Source: Massilia sp. PDC64
GTDB taxonomy: Bacteria; Pseudomonadota; Gammaproteobacteria; Burkholderiales; Burkholderiaceae_D
NCBI RefSeq assembly: GCF_900101265.1
Contig: NZ_FMZS01000001.1
Span: 496,001 to 560,000, forward strand
Direction: 5' to 3'
Length of the DNA stretch: 64,000 bases
Shown here: positions 17,341-25,924 of the stretch, one piece after another
Layout of the letters: each line of letters starts with the position of its first letter
Numbering within the stretch: the stretch's first letter is position 1
Notes under the pieces: generated by a model
The model's input: only the letters and a program-made list of their open reading frames with translations
Databases searched by the model: none
What the model was told of the DNA's origin: nothing
Made by a program: the position numbers and the translations under genes

Positions 17341-17382
17341 CACGTGACCCAATTGACACGTGACTTTTTGGTCACATATACT
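17341..17382 (+). promoter_or_regulatory. Sigma-70 promoter overlapped by CACGTGAC repeats, ArsR-SRPBCC gene
   Basis: A consensus -35 TTGACA (17353-17358) and a -10 TATACT (17377-17382) are separated by 18 bp. CACGTGAC occurs at 17341-17348 and again at 17357-17364, and GTGAC/GTCAC forms an inverted repeat at 17360-17375 between the boxes. The expected transcription start is within a nucleotide or two of the ATG at 17389, so the message may be leaderless. The repeats are a plausible autoregulatory ArsR operator. Confidence 0.7.
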
Positions 17383-17388
17383 TCGGCC

Positions 17389-18141
17389 ATGGACGCAATC
17401 TTCAAAGCCCTGAGCGACGACACCCGGCGCCTGCTGCTCGACCGGCTCCGGGAACGGGACGGCCAGACCCTGACGGAACTGGAGGCGGCAACCGGCCTGA
17501 CACGTTTCGGCGTCATGAAGCACCTGAAGGTACTGGAAGCGGCCGGCCTCGTTCTCACGCACAAGGCCGGCCGTTTCAAGTACCACTACCTGAACGGCGC
17601 GCCGCTCCAGTCGCTCGTCGACCGGTGGCTCGCGCCGCTGACGCAACAGCCGATGGCCCGGGCCATGCTGGACCTGAAGGCCGAACTCGAAAGGAAGACG
17701 CAGATGAGCCACGACACCAAACCCTCCTTCATGCTGGAAACCTTCATCCGCGCGACGCCCGCCCAGGTATGGGAAGCGCTGACGAGCCCGGACATCAGCC
17801 GCCAGTACATGTTCAAGGGCACGGCCTTCCACAGCAGCCTGCGCGTGGACGAACCGTACGAATACCGCGCTCCGGACGGCCGCGCGATGGTGTTCGGCAC
17901 CGTGCTCGAAGTCGTCCCGGACCGGCGGCTGGCGCTGACCTACCAGGCCGCGTGGATGGGACCGGAGGTGAAACCGTCGCGCGTCGTGCACGAACTCGCG
18001 CCCGTCGGCGAGCTGACCAGGCTGACCATCGCCCATTACGACCTGCCCGAGGGCCACGAGGGCCTCAAGGAAGCATGGGCCATGATCGCCGCGAGCCTGA
18101 AATCGCTGCTGGAAACCGGCACCGCGCTGGCGTTCGGCTGA
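17389..18141 (+). CDS. ArsR-family HTH fused to an SRPBCC/AHSA1 domain
   Basis: 250 residues. Residues 1-95 are an ArsR winged helix (MDAIFKALSDDTRRLLLDRLRE...TLTELEAATGLTRFGVMKHLKVLEAAGLV); no metal-binding Cys is present. Residues about 110-250 are an AHSA1/START-like SRPBCC domain (FMLETFIRATPAQVWEALTSPDISRQYMF...). ArsR and SRPBCC proteins are often encoded as neighbours; here they form one polypeptide, so a hydrophobic ligand held by the SRPBCC cavity may directly control DNA binding. The start is fixed by the MDAIF motif. No ribosome-binding site lies upstream, in line with a leaderless message. Confidence 0.88.
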   Translation: MDAIFKALSDDTRRLLLDRLRERDGQTLTELEAATGLTRFGVMKHLKVLEAAGLVLTHKAGRFKYHYLNGAPLQSLVDRWLAPLTQQPMARAMLDLKAELERKTQMSHDTKPSFMLETFIRATPAQVWEALTSPDISRQYMFKGTAFHSSLRVDEPYEYRAPDGRAMVFGTVLEVVPDRRLALTYQAAWMGPEVKPSRVVHELAPVGELTRLTIAHYDLPEGHEGLKEAWAMIAASLKSLLETGTALAFG

Positions 18142-18157
18142 CTGTTCGGGAGACGCC

Positions 18158-18658
18158 ATGCACGACGACACGATGGCCAGATGCGCCTGCGGCAGCGTTA
18201 CATTGCGCGCCAGCGGCACCCCGATCGGCGTGACGGTCTGCTATTGCCGGGACTGCGAAGAAGGCTGGCGCCGGATCGAAGCCTTGCCCGGCGCGGCGCG
18301 GGCCCGGGAAGCGGACGGGGGAACGGCCTACCAGGTCTACCGCAAGGATCGGGTACGCTGCGTGACGGGGCAACAGCACCTGCGTCCGTTCAAGCTCAGG
18401 GAGGGATCGGCCACCAACCGCGTCGTGGCGAGCTGCTGCAACACACCGATGCTGGTCGACTTCGACGATGCCAAGCACTGGGTGTCGATCTGCCGGCGCC
18501 GCTTCGGCGACGCGGCGGCGCCGCTCGAGATGCGCATGTGCACGCGCACGCGCCGGCCGGGCGAGCTGGCGGCCGACCTGCCCAACCATACCGGCTACCC
18601 GCCGCGCTTCATCGGCAGGCTGCTGCTGGCGCGGCTGGCCATGCTGGTCGGGCGCTGA
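18158..18658 (+). CDS. GFA/CENP-V-like zinc protein
   Basis: 166 residues. The Cys pattern CACG (residues 9-11), CYCRDC (about 28-33) and CC (about 93-94, VASCCNTPM) is the zinc-binding signature of the GFA (glutathione-dependent formaldehyde-activating enzyme/CENP-V) fold. Most such proteins have no proven role. It begins 16 nt after the ArsR-SRPBCC gene on the same strand and is probably cotranscribed. The C-terminus is unusually Arg/Leu rich (FIGRLLLARLAMLVGR). Confidence 0.8.
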   Translation: MHDDTMARCACGSVTLRASGTPIGVTVCYCRDCEEGWRRIEALPGAARAREADGGTAYQVYRKDRVRCVTGQQHLRPFKLREGSATNRVVASCCNTPMLVDFDDAKHWVSICRRRFGDAAAPLEMRMCTRTRRPGELAADLPNHTGYPPRFIGRLLLARLAMLVGR

Positions 18659-18784
18659 GACAGTTCGTTTCGCGCCGTCCCGCTGCATTTCGCGCCGCGC
18701 CGCCGCATTTCGTCGCATCGCCCCCGGCGCGATCATGCCCCTGGCTACAGTGTGTCCACCAACACAACAACACTGGAGCCCATC

Positions 18785-19192
18785 ATGATCCGCACTGCCC
18801 TGCTGACCCTGGCTTTTGCCGCCCCGTTTGCTCATGCCGCCGACCTCGTCATCCACGTCGACAACGTCAAGTCGACGTCGGGCCAGGTCATGGTCGCCCT
18901 GTACGACAACGCCGACGCCTTCCTGAAGTATCCCGTCCGTGCGGAAAAGGCAAAGGCGGACAAGGCCGGCACGACGCTCGTCTTCCACGACGTCGCCCCG
19001 GGCGACTACGGTTTCGCTGTGTTCCAGGATGTCAATGACAACGGCCGCATGGACAAGAACCTGCTGGGCATCCCGACCGAGCCGATCGCCTTCAGCAACA
19101 ACGCGCAAGGCCGCATGGGCCCGCCGGCCTTCGACGCCGCCAAGCTGGCCGTGCCGGCCGCCGGTCTCGACACCACCGTGACCCTGCGCTGA
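18785..19192 (+). CDS. Secreted DUF2141 protein
   Basis: 135 residues starting MIRTALLTLAFAAPFAHAAD, a signal peptide. An upstream in-frame start at 18752 would spoil it. The mature part matches DUF2141: VDNVKSTSGQVMVALYDNADAF, VFHDVAPGDYGFAVFQDVNDNGRMDKNLLGIPTEPIAFSNN. This is a single beta-sandwich domain of unknown function, often encoded with outer-membrane or carotenoid-related genes. The carotenoid oxygenase gene starts 14 nt downstream, suggesting an operon. Confidence 0.85.
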   Translation: MIRTALLTLAFAAPFAHAADLVIHVDNVKSTSGQVMVALYDNADAFLKYPVRAEKAKADKAGTTLVFHDVAPGDYGFAVFQDVNDNGRMDKNLLGIPTEPIAFSNNAQGRMGPPAFDAAKLAVPAAGLDTTVTLR

Positions 19193-19206
19193 TCGGGGAG
19201 ACCGCC

Positions 19207-20700
19207 ATGCAACGCCGCCACTTCCTCAAGGCGGGCGTCGGCCTCGCCGCCCTCGGTCTCACCGGCCTCGCCCGCGCCGACGCCCGCACGACGTACCAGC
19301 GCTTCCACGCCGCCCTCGCCCGCGATCCAGAATTGACGATGTACGCGAACCTGGAAGGCAACCAGCTGGGCCAGGCCGTCGTCGAAGGCCGCATCCCGGC
19401 CGGGCTGGAAGGCACGTTCTTCCGCAACGGCCCCGGCCGCTTCGAACTGGGCGGCGAGCGTTACCACCACTGGTTCGACGGCGACGGCTTCGCCCAGGCC
19501 TGGCGCATCGACGGCAACACGGTGACGCACCAGGGCCGCTTCGTCGAGACCCGCAAATTCCTCGACGAATCCGCCGCCGGCCAGTTTCTGTATCCCGCCT
19601 TCGGCACGAACGTCGCGCGGCGGGGCTTTCGCGACAACGACAGCCTGAACACGGCCAATACGAACCTGCTGCCGTTCAACGACCGTTTATATGCGCTATG
19701 GGAAGGCGGCTCCGCGACGGAGCTCGATCCCGCGACCCTCGCCACGGTCGGCATCCACACATGGCGCGACGACCTCGCCGCGATGCCGTTCTCCGCGCAT
19801 CCGAAGATCGAGCCGGACGGCACCCTGTGGAACTTCGGCGCCCTGCCCGGCGGCGACAGGCTGGCCCTGTACCGCATCGGCGCCGACGGGAAGGTGCTGC
19901 AGGCGGGCGTGATCGACGTGCCGAAACTCGCGCTGCAGCACGATTTCGCCGTCAGCGCGCGTCACCTCGTCTTTGTCGTGCCGCCGTACGACCTCTCGGA
20001 CGATGCGAACCTGAGCCTGGCCGACCGTCACGTGTGGGCGGGAGAGACGCGCGGCGCCCGCATCGTCGTGGTCGCCAAGGACACTCTGGCGATCCGCCGC
20101 GTGTACGATCTGCCGCCGCGCATGGCGTTCCACTTCGGGAATGCGTGGGACGAGGCCGGCGGCAACGTGACGCACGTCGATCTCGTCCTGCACGACGGCG
20201 ATTTTTTGAAAGCGACGAGCCGCGTGATGGAAGGCGAGCGCGAACCGAACCGGCCCGCCGCGCACGCGGCCGTCCGCGTCAGCCTCGACCACGCCGGCGG
20301 CAGGGTGGCCACGACGCGCCTGCTCGACGGCGCCGAGTTCCCGCGTGTGATGCCGCAGGCCGTCGGGCGGCGCCACGGCCGCCTCGCCATGCTGTCCAGC
20401 GATGCGCGCAACACGTCGCTGATGCTGGACACGGTGAACGTCGTCGACGTGGACCGCGGCCGTGCGGACAGCTGGCGCTTCGACGCCGGCTGGCGCGCCG
20501 AGGAACACGTGCTCGTGCCGCGCCCGGGTGCGCGCAGCGAAACGGATGGCTGGCTCGTGGGCGTCGCGCAGGACACGAACACAGCCACGAGCCTGTTGAC
20601 CGTGTTCGACGCGGCGCACGTGGGTGCGGGTCCGGTCGCGCTGGCCCGGCTGCCCTATCGCACGCCGCATTGTTTCCATGGTAACTTTCTGGCTGCTTGA
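19207..20700 (+). CDS. Tat-exported carotenoid oxygenase (RPE65/CCD family)
   Basis: 497 residues with a twin-arginine signal (RRHFLKAGVGLAALGLTGLARA). The seven-bladed propeller family is identified by FFRNGPGRFELGGERYHHWFDGDGF and four metal-coordinating His contexts: FSAHPKIEPDG, LQHDFAVSAR, MAFHFGNAWDE and the C-terminal PHCFHGNF. These enzymes use non-haem Fe(II) to cleave conjugated double bonds of carotenoids, apocarotenoids or stilbenes. A Tat signal places it in the periplasm after folding with iron, which is unusual. Lies 14 nt after the DUF2141 gene and 12 nt before a sensor kinase. Confidence 0.93.
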   Translation: MQRRHFLKAGVGLAALGLTGLARADARTTYQRFHAALARDPELTMYANLEGNQLGQAVVEGRIPAGLEGTFFRNGPGRFELGGERYHHWFDGDGFAQAWRIDGNTVTHQGRFVETRKFLDESAAGQFLYPAFGTNVARRGFRDNDSLNTANTNLLPFNDRLYALWEGGSATELDPATLATVGIHTWRDDLAAMPFSAHPKIEPDGTLWNFGALPGGDRLALYRIGADGKVLQAGVIDVPKLALQHDFAVSARHLVFVVPPYDLSDDANLSLADRHVWAGETRGARIVVVAKDTLAIRRVYDLPPRMAFHFGNAWDEAGGNVTHVDLVLHDGDFLKATSRVMEGEREPNRPAAHAAVRVSLDHAGGRVATTRLLDGAEFPRVMPQAVGRRHGRLAMLSSDARNTSLMLDTVNVVDVDRGRADSWRFDAGWRAEEHVLVPRPGARSETDGWLVGVAQDTNTATSLLTVFDAAHVGAGPVALARLPYRTPHCFHGNFLAA

Positions 20701-20712
20701 AACAAGGACACC

Positions 20713-21822
20713 ATGCCGACACCCGCCACGACCTCGATGCACCCGCTGGACGCGTTCCCGCCCTTGCGGCGCTGGCGCCCGTCGCCGCTGCGCAACCTCG
20801 TCTACACGTTCGTGTGGAACGGCCTCATCGGCGTCGCGCTCACCGGCGCACTGGTCCTGGTCGGCAGCCGCGCCCCGCTCGGCGCGCTTCTGACGGAAAT
20901 GCTGCTCGCGTCGAACGTCATCGGCTTCCTCATCCACGGCGTAGTGCACGTGCTGCGCCGCATCGTACCGGGGCGCAACAGCACGGCGATGCGGGCCGCG
21001 CGGCTGCTGCTGACGGCGTGCTGCGCCCTGCTCGGTATGGCCGTGACGGACGCCGTGCTCGGCCGGCACACCACGTTCGATGCGCTGCTGCACACGGGCA
21101 TGACGGCGCGTTACCTGTCGGGCGCCGCCCTGGTCGCGCTGCTGATGGCGGCCGTGCTGACGGCCGGCGAGCGCCGCGTCGCGCGCGCGATCAAAGCGGC
21201 GCACCAGCAGGAACAGATCGCCGAGGCCGCGCGCCTGCTCGCGGAAGCGAAGCTGCGCACCCTGCAGGCCCAGATCGAGCCGCACTTCCTGTACAACACG
21301 CTGGCCAATGTCGTGAGCCTGATCGGTTCCGACCCGGCCCGGGCCCGCCACATGCTCGAGCGCCTGATCGATTTCCTGCGCGCGAGCCTGTCGGCCAGCC
21401 GCGCGGAGCACGCCACGCTCGGCGCCGAGATCGACCTCGCGCGCGCCTACCTCGACCTGCTGACGGTGCGCATGGGTGCCCGGCTGCGCTACCGCATCGA
21501 CGTGGACGACGCCAGCCGCGCCGCGACGATCGCGCCGATGCTGATCCAGCCGCTCGTGGAAAACGCCGTCATGCACGGCATCGAACCGAAGGTGGACGGC
21601 GGCACGATCGTCGTGCGTGCGCAGCGGACGGGTGCGGGCCTGTGCGTGGAAGTGGCGGACGATGGCGTCGGTCTCGTGCCCGCAGCGCCGCGGCCCGGCG
21701 GCGGTGTCGGTTTGTCCAATCTGCGCGAGCGGCTGCGCAGCTTGCACGGAAATAACGCTCAGCTACAATTGCTCGAAAATCAAGACGGAGGCGTCACCGC
21801 GCGTCTGATCCTGCCCGTATAA
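20713..21822 (+). CDS. LytS-type membrane sensor histidine kinase
   Basis: 369 residues. Four hydrophobic segments lie in the N-terminal half (about residues 30-55, 65-85, 92-117 and 133-155). A His_kinase domain follows with the phospho-acceptor His191 in QIEPHFLYNTLANVVSLI, then an HATPase_c domain (PMLIQPLVENAVMHG, DDGVGLVP, GVGLSNLRERL). It is followed one base after its stop by a LytTR response regulator, so the two form a classic LytS/LytR pair. It is only 12 nt downstream of the carotenoid oxygenase gene. Confidence 0.93.
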   Translation: MPTPATTSMHPLDAFPPLRRWRPSPLRNLVYTFVWNGLIGVALTGALVLVGSRAPLGALLTEMLLASNVIGFLIHGVVHVLRRIVPGRNSTAMRAARLLLTACCALLGMAVTDAVLGRHTTFDALLHTGMTARYLSGAALVALLMAAVLTAGERRVARAIKAAHQQEQIAEAARLLAEAKLRTLQAQIEPHFLYNTLANVVSLIGSDPARARHMLERLIDFLRASLSASRAEHATLGAEIDLARAYLDLLTVRMGARLRYRIDVDDASRAATIAPMLIQPLVENAVMHGIEPKVDGGTIVVRAQRTGAGLCVEVADDGVGLVPAAPRPGGGVGLSNLRERLRSLHGNNAQLQLLENQDGGVTARLILPV

Positions 21823-21823
21823 C

Positions 21824-22642
21824 GTGTTTTATCGAGGTGCCGCCATCGATCCCATCCGCGCCCTGCTTGCCGACGACGAACCTCACCTGCTGACCTATCT
21901 CGAAGAACAACTGGCCGCCGCCTGGCCGGAATTGCGCATCGCCGGCCGCGCCGGCAACGGTATCGAGGCGCTGCGCCTCGTGGACGAGCTGGCGCCCGAC
22001 ATCCTGTTCCTCGACATCCAGATGCCGGGCCTGACCGGCCTCGATCTCGCCGCGCGCCTCGTCGACGACAAACGTGCCCCGCGCGTCGTGTTCACGACGG
22101 CGCACGAGGCGTACGCGTTGCAGGCGTTCGAGCATGCCGCGTTCGACTACCTGCTGAAACCCATCCGACTCGAACGCCTGCAGCGCACCGTCGAGCGACT
22201 GAAGGAAGCGCTGGCGGCACCTGCGCCTGGAGCGCCATCGGCCGACATGCTGGCCGGCCTGCTGCGCCAGCTCGGCATGGCGCCCGCCGCGCCTGCCCCC
22301 GCACCGGCGCCGGCGGCGCCCTTGCAGTGGATCCGCGCGGCGCAAGGCCAGGAAACGCGGCTGATCGCCATCGACGAAGTCATCTACTTCCAGAGCAACG
22401 ACAAGTACACGAGCGTGTTCGTGGCCGACGGCGAGCACCTGATCCGCACGCCGATGCGCCAGCTGCGCGACCAGCTCGACCCGCAGCAGTTCTGGCAGAT
22501 CCACCGCAGCGTGATCGTCGCCGCGCGCCACGTAGCCGGCACGCGCACGGACTTCCGCGGCCGGCTACTCGTGAAACTGAAGGGCCGCGACGAGCAGCTC
22601 GTCGTCAGCCGCAACTACGCGGACCTGTTCCGCCAGATGTAA
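21824..22642 (+). CDS. LytTR-family response regulator
   Basis: 272 residues if the GTG at 21824 is used. No ATG exists near the expected start, and the only ribosome-binding-like sequence (CGAGGTG) lies inside this frame. The receiver domain has ADDEP and the phospho-acceptor Asp64 in DILFLDIQMPG, plus the conserved Lys in FDYLLKPIRLERL. An Ala/Pro linker (about 130-170) joins a C-terminal LytTR DNA-binding domain (IDEVIYFQSNDKYTSVFVADGEHLIRTPMRQL...IHRSVIVAARHV). It pairs with the LytS kinase upstream. Confidence 0.92.
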   Translation: MFYRGAAIDPIRALLADDEPHLLTYLEEQLAAAWPELRIAGRAGNGIEALRLVDELAPDILFLDIQMPGLTGLDLAARLVDDKRAPRVVFTTAHEAYALQAFEHAAFDYLLKPIRLERLQRTVERLKEALAAPAPGAPSADMLAGLLRQLGMAPAAPAPAPAPAAPLQWIRAAQGQETRLIAIDEVIYFQSNDKYTSVFVADGEHLIRTPMRQLRDQLDPQQFWQIHRSVIVAARHVAGTRTDFRGRLLVKLKGRDEQLVVSRNYADLFRQM

Positions 22643-22650
22643 ATCCCACA

Positions 22651-22733
22651 TTACGAAAAGGCCTTTCACGATCTGCTTCGCCTTTACGAAAAGGTCGTGC
22701 ATAATAGCGGCTGTCCTATGTCTTATATAAGAC
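22651..22733 (+). promoter_or_regulatory. icd upstream region: 11-bp direct repeats and a 14-bp palindrome
   Basis: TTACGAAAAGG occurs at 22651-22661 and 22684-22694, 33 bp apart. A perfect palindrome GTCTTATATAAGAC lies at 22720-22733, just downstream of a -10-like CATAAT (22700-22705). This placement would suit a repressor acting on icd. The palindrome has GntR-like character, but no regulator is assigned. Confidence 0.6.
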
Positions 22734-22877
22734 TTAGTCGCACGGAAAGATGCGACGGCGCGGCTGCCGGAGTATGATCCCTCGATCTGTTCACCACGCT
22801 GCGACTCGTGGCCCGGACAGCCGATGACTTTTTAGAACTAGTATTCCAAACCCTCCCGCACATCGAGGAACCAGCGT

Positions 22878-25112
22878 ATGAGCAGTGATCAGACCATCAT
22901 CTACACCCTAACCGACGAGGCGCCCCTGCTGGCCACCCACGCCTTCCTGCCCGTCGTCGAGACGTTTGCCAAACCCGCCGGCATCCGTATCGAAGAGAGC
23001 GACATTTCCGTCGCGGCGCGTATCCTCGCCGTCTTCGCCGACCGCCTGTCGCCGGAGCAACGCGTGCCGGACGCCCTGACGGAACTCGGCAAGAAAACGC
23101 TGCAGCCGGACGCCAACATCATCAAGCTGCCGAACATCTCGGCTTCGGTGGGCCAGCTGCAGGCAGCCATCAAGGAACTGCAGGGCAAGGGCTACAACCT
23201 GCCGGACTACCCGGCCGATCCGAAGACGGACGAAGAAAAAGAGATCAAGGCCCGCTACGGCAAGTGCATCGGCTCGGCCGTGAACCCGGTCCTGCGCGAA
23301 GGTAACTCGGACCGCCGCGCACCGAAGGCCGTCAAGGAATACGCCCGCAAGAACCCGCACTCGATGGGCGAATGGTCGCAGGCATCGCGCACGCACGTGT
23401 CGCACATGACGCACGGCGACTTCTACCACGGCGAAAAGTCGATGACGCTCGACCGCGCGCGCGACGTCAAGATGGAACTGATCACCAAGAGCGGCGAGAC
23501 CATCGTGCTGAAACCGAAGGTCTCCCTGCAGGACGGCGAGATCATCGACTCGATGTTCATGAGCCGCAAGGCCCTGCTCGAGTTCTACGAACAGCAGATC
23601 GAAGACGCGCACAAGACGGGCGTGATGTTCTCGCTGCACGTGAAGGCGACCATGATGAAGGTGTCGCACCCGATCGTGTTCGGCCACGCGGTCCGCACCT
23701 TCTACAAGGAAGCCTTCGAGAAGCACGGCGAAACGCTGGCGGCACTGGGCGTGAACGTCAACAACGGCATGGCCGACCTGTACAACAAGATCGCCAAGCT
23801 GCCGGATTCGCAGCGCGAAGAAATCATCCGCGACATCCACGCCTGCCAGGAACACCGCCCGGCGCTGGCGATGGTCGACTCGGCCAAGGGCATCACCAAC
23901 TTCCACTCGCCGAACGACGTGATCGTCGACGCATCGATGCCCGCGATGATCCGCGCCGGCGGCAAGATGTACGGCGCCGACGGCCGCCTGAAGGAAGTCA
24001 AGGCCGTGATCCCGGAATCGACGTTCGCCCGCATCTACCAGGAGATCATCAACTTCTGCAAATGGCATGGCGCCTTCGACCCGCGCACGATGGGTACCGT
24101 CCCGAACGTCGGCCTGATGGCCCAGCAGGCCGAGGAATACGGCTCGCACGACAAGACCTTCGAAGTGCCGGCCGACGGCGTCGCCAACATCACCGACCTG
24201 GCAACGGGCGAAGTGCTGTTGTCGCAGAACGTCGAGCAGGGCGACATCTGGCGCATGTGCCAGGTGAAGGACGCCCCGATCCGCGACTGGGTCAAGCTGG
24301 CCGTCACCCGCGCCCGCAACTCCGGCATGCCGGCCGTGTTCTGGCTGGACCCGTACCGTCCGCACGAAAATGAACTGATCAAGAAGGTCAAGACGTACCT
24401 GAAGGATCACGACACGGAAGGCCTGGACATCCAGATCATGTCGCAGGTGCGCGCGATGCGCTACACGCTGGAACGCGCATGGCGCGGCCTGGACACCATC
24501 TCGGTGACCGGCAACATCCTGCGCGACTACCTGACCGACCTGTTCCCGATCCTGGAACTGGGCACCAGCGCCAAGATGCTGTCGATCGTCCCGCTGATGG
24601 CCGGCGGCGGCATGTACGAAACGGGCGCCGGCGGTTCGGCACCGAAGCACGTGCAGCAGCTGACCGAAGAAAACCACCTGCGCTGGGACTCGCTGGGCGA
24701 ATTCCTCGCGCTGGCCGTGAGCTTCGAAGACCTGGGCCTCAAGACCGGCAATGCGAAAGCGAAGCTGCTGGCCAAGACGCTGGACGCCGCCACCGGCAAG
24801 CTGCTGGACAACCGCAAGTCGCCGTCGCCGAAGACCGGTGAACTCGACAACCGCGGCAGCCAGTTCTACCTGGCGATGTACTGGGCCCAGGAACTGGCCG
24901 CGCAGACGGAAGACGCCGAACTGGCCGCCTACTTCGCGCCGCTGGCCAAGCAACTGGCCGAGAACGAGCAGAAGATCGTGCAGGAACTGATCGAGATCCA
25001 GGGCAAGCCGGTCGACATCGGCGGCTACTACAAGCCGGACAATGCCAAGGTCAAGGCCGTGATGCGTCCGAGCGCGACCTTCAACAAGGCACTGGAAAGC
25101 GTCGGCGCCTGA
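22878..25112 (+). CDS. icd: Monomeric NADP-dependent isocitrate dehydrogenase
   Basis: 744 residues, matching the length of the monomeric IDH-II family, which is unrelated in size to dimeric Icd (about 415). Family segments include [62 protein letters not shown] and [18 protein letters not shown]. It catalyses oxidative decarboxylation of isocitrate to 2-oxoglutarate with NADP+ in the TCA cycle, in the cytoplasm. Start from the ATG at 22878. It has a roughly 235-bp upstream regulatory region and its own strong terminator, so it is monocistronic. Confidence 0.97.
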   Translation: MSSDQTIIYTLTDEAPLLATHAFLPVVETFAKPAGIRIEESDISVAARILAVFADRLSPEQRVPDALTELGKKTLQPDANIIKLPNISASVGQLQAAIKELQGKGYNLPDYPADPKTDEEKEIKARYGKCIGSAVNPVLREGNSDRRAPKAVKEYARKNPHSMGEWSQASRTHVSHMTHGDFYHGEKSMTLDRARDVKMELITKSGETIVLKPKVSLQDGEIIDSMFMSRKALLEFYEQQIEDAHKTGVMFSLHVKATMMKVSHPIVFGHAVRTFYKEAFEKHGETLAALGVNVNNGMADLYNKIAKLPDSQREEIIRDIHACQEHRPALAMVDSAKGITNFHSPNDVIVDASMPAMIRAGGKMYGADGRLKEVKAVIPESTFARIYQEIINFCKWHGAFDPRTMGTVPNVGLMAQQAEEYGSHDKTFEVPADGVANITDLATGEVLLSQNVEQGDIWRMCQVKDAPIRDWVKLAVTRARNSGMPAVFWLDPYRPHENELIKKVKTYLKDHDTEGLDIQIMSQVRAMRYTLERAWRGLDTISVTGNILRDYLTDLFPILELGTSAKMLSIVPLMAGGGMYETGAGGSAPKHVQQLTEENHLRWDSLGEFLALAVSFEDLGLKTGNAKAKLLAKTLDAATGKLLDNRKSPSPKTGELDNRGSQFYLAMYWAQELAAQTEDAELAAYFAPLAKQLAENEQKIVQELIEIQGKPVDIGGYYKPDNAKVKAVMRPSATFNKALESVGA

Positions 25113-25128
25113 TCGTCGTAGCCCAGTA

Positions 25129-25168
25129 AAAACCCCGGCTCCGCGTCACGCGGGCCGGGGTTTTGTTT
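25129..25168. terminator. Bidirectional-looking terminator after icd
   Basis: AACCCCGGC...GCCGGGGTT with an inner CCGCG/CGCGG stem and TCA loop. Flanking A and T tracts are followed by TTTTGTTTT on the plus strand, 16 nt after the icd stop. Confidence 0.95.
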
Positions 25169-25183
25169 TACCCGGAGTTCTCG

Positions 25184-25241
25184 AATTGGTCAAACCAGTT
25201 TTCAGTCTGGTCCAAATTTAATTTAATTGGCCCGACCAATT
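25184..25241 (+). promoter_or_regulatory. Pair of 17-bp palindromic operators upstream of the pectin locus
   Basis: AATTGGTCAAACCAGTT (25184-25200) and AATTGGCCCGACCAATT (25225-25241) share AATTGG-N5-CCarTT symmetry and are 41 bp apart centre to centre, about four helical turns. A TCTGGTCC half-site lies between. The core resembles sites of hexuronate-responsive GntR (UxuR/ExuR-type) regulators, which fits a pectin-degradation locus. Regulator identity is inferred. Confidence 0.6.
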
Positions 25242-25321
25242 ATCATATCCTCGTGCTAACATTTCCCGACCTGGCGGCCCGGCATCCGGCCAGGCACAGC
25301 CATGGCTCATCGGGAATAACA

Positions 25322-25900
25322 ATGAAAACGACTACAATCTTGGAGACCCTGGTCCTGGCGGCGCTCGCCACCGGCCAGGCACAGGCAGCACCGCTTTCCC
25401 TGCAAGACGCCCGCATCACCGCCACCTACAACGGCAGCGCGGCCGACGTCCTCGGACTCGACCACCTGTTCGCCCGGGAACCCGGCAGCAATACGAGCAC
25501 GCTCGACCCGACGAACAGCGGCGTCGAATTCCTCACGGCCGACTTCCTGTTCGGCTTCGATTTCGGCGCGGACGGCACGCTCGTCATCTACGACAACATG
25601 CCCGTCCCCGCGGGCGACTACAAGCTGACCTTCGACTTCGGCGCCACGCTCCCCGGCCCGATCACGAGCTTCACGCTGCTGGACGGCAGCGCGGTCGACG
25701 GCGTGCCCGGCCTGAGTGTCGTCGACGGCCATACGATCGGTGTGGACCTGGGCGGACTCGCATGGCATGGCGACTTCGGTTCGATCACGGCGCGGATCGG
25801 TGCGGCGGACGTCCCCGAACCCGCCGCGCCCGCCCTGCTGCTGGCCGGCGCCGCCGGTCTCGCATTCAGCCGCCGCGCCCGCCGCACCCGCCGCAACTGA
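25322..25900 (+). CDS. PEP-CTERM sorted exoprotein
   Basis: 192 residues from the ATG at 25322 (MKTTTILETLVLAALATGQAQA signal). The tail VPEPAAPALLLAGAAGLAFSRRARRTRRN is a full PEP-CTERM signal: VPEP, hydrophobic helix, basic end. Exosortase recognises this signal for surface or extracellular sorting. The central domain (LFGFDFGADGTLVIYDNMPVPAGDYKLTFDFG) is of unknown function. It lies 24 nt upstream of the pectate lyase gene behind shared operators, so it probably belongs to the same transcript. No exosortase gene is in the window. Confidence 0.88.
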   Translation: MKTTTILETLVLAALATGQAQAAPLSLQDARITATYNGSAADVLGLDHLFAREPGSNTSTLDPTNSGVEFLTADFLFGFDFGADGTLVIYDNMPVPAGDYKLTFDFGATLPGPITSFTLLDGSAVDGVPGLSVVDGHTIGVDLGGLAWHGDFGSITARIGAADVPEPAAPALLLAGAAGLAFSRRARRTRRN

Positions 25901-25924
25901 GCCACCGCCTGCCAGGAGACATCC

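Noticed and set aside
18659..18784. GCATTTCG repeats upstream of the DUF2141 gene
   Set aside because: Three short imperfect copies in GC-rich DNA are too irregular to call a regulatory array or CRISPR.
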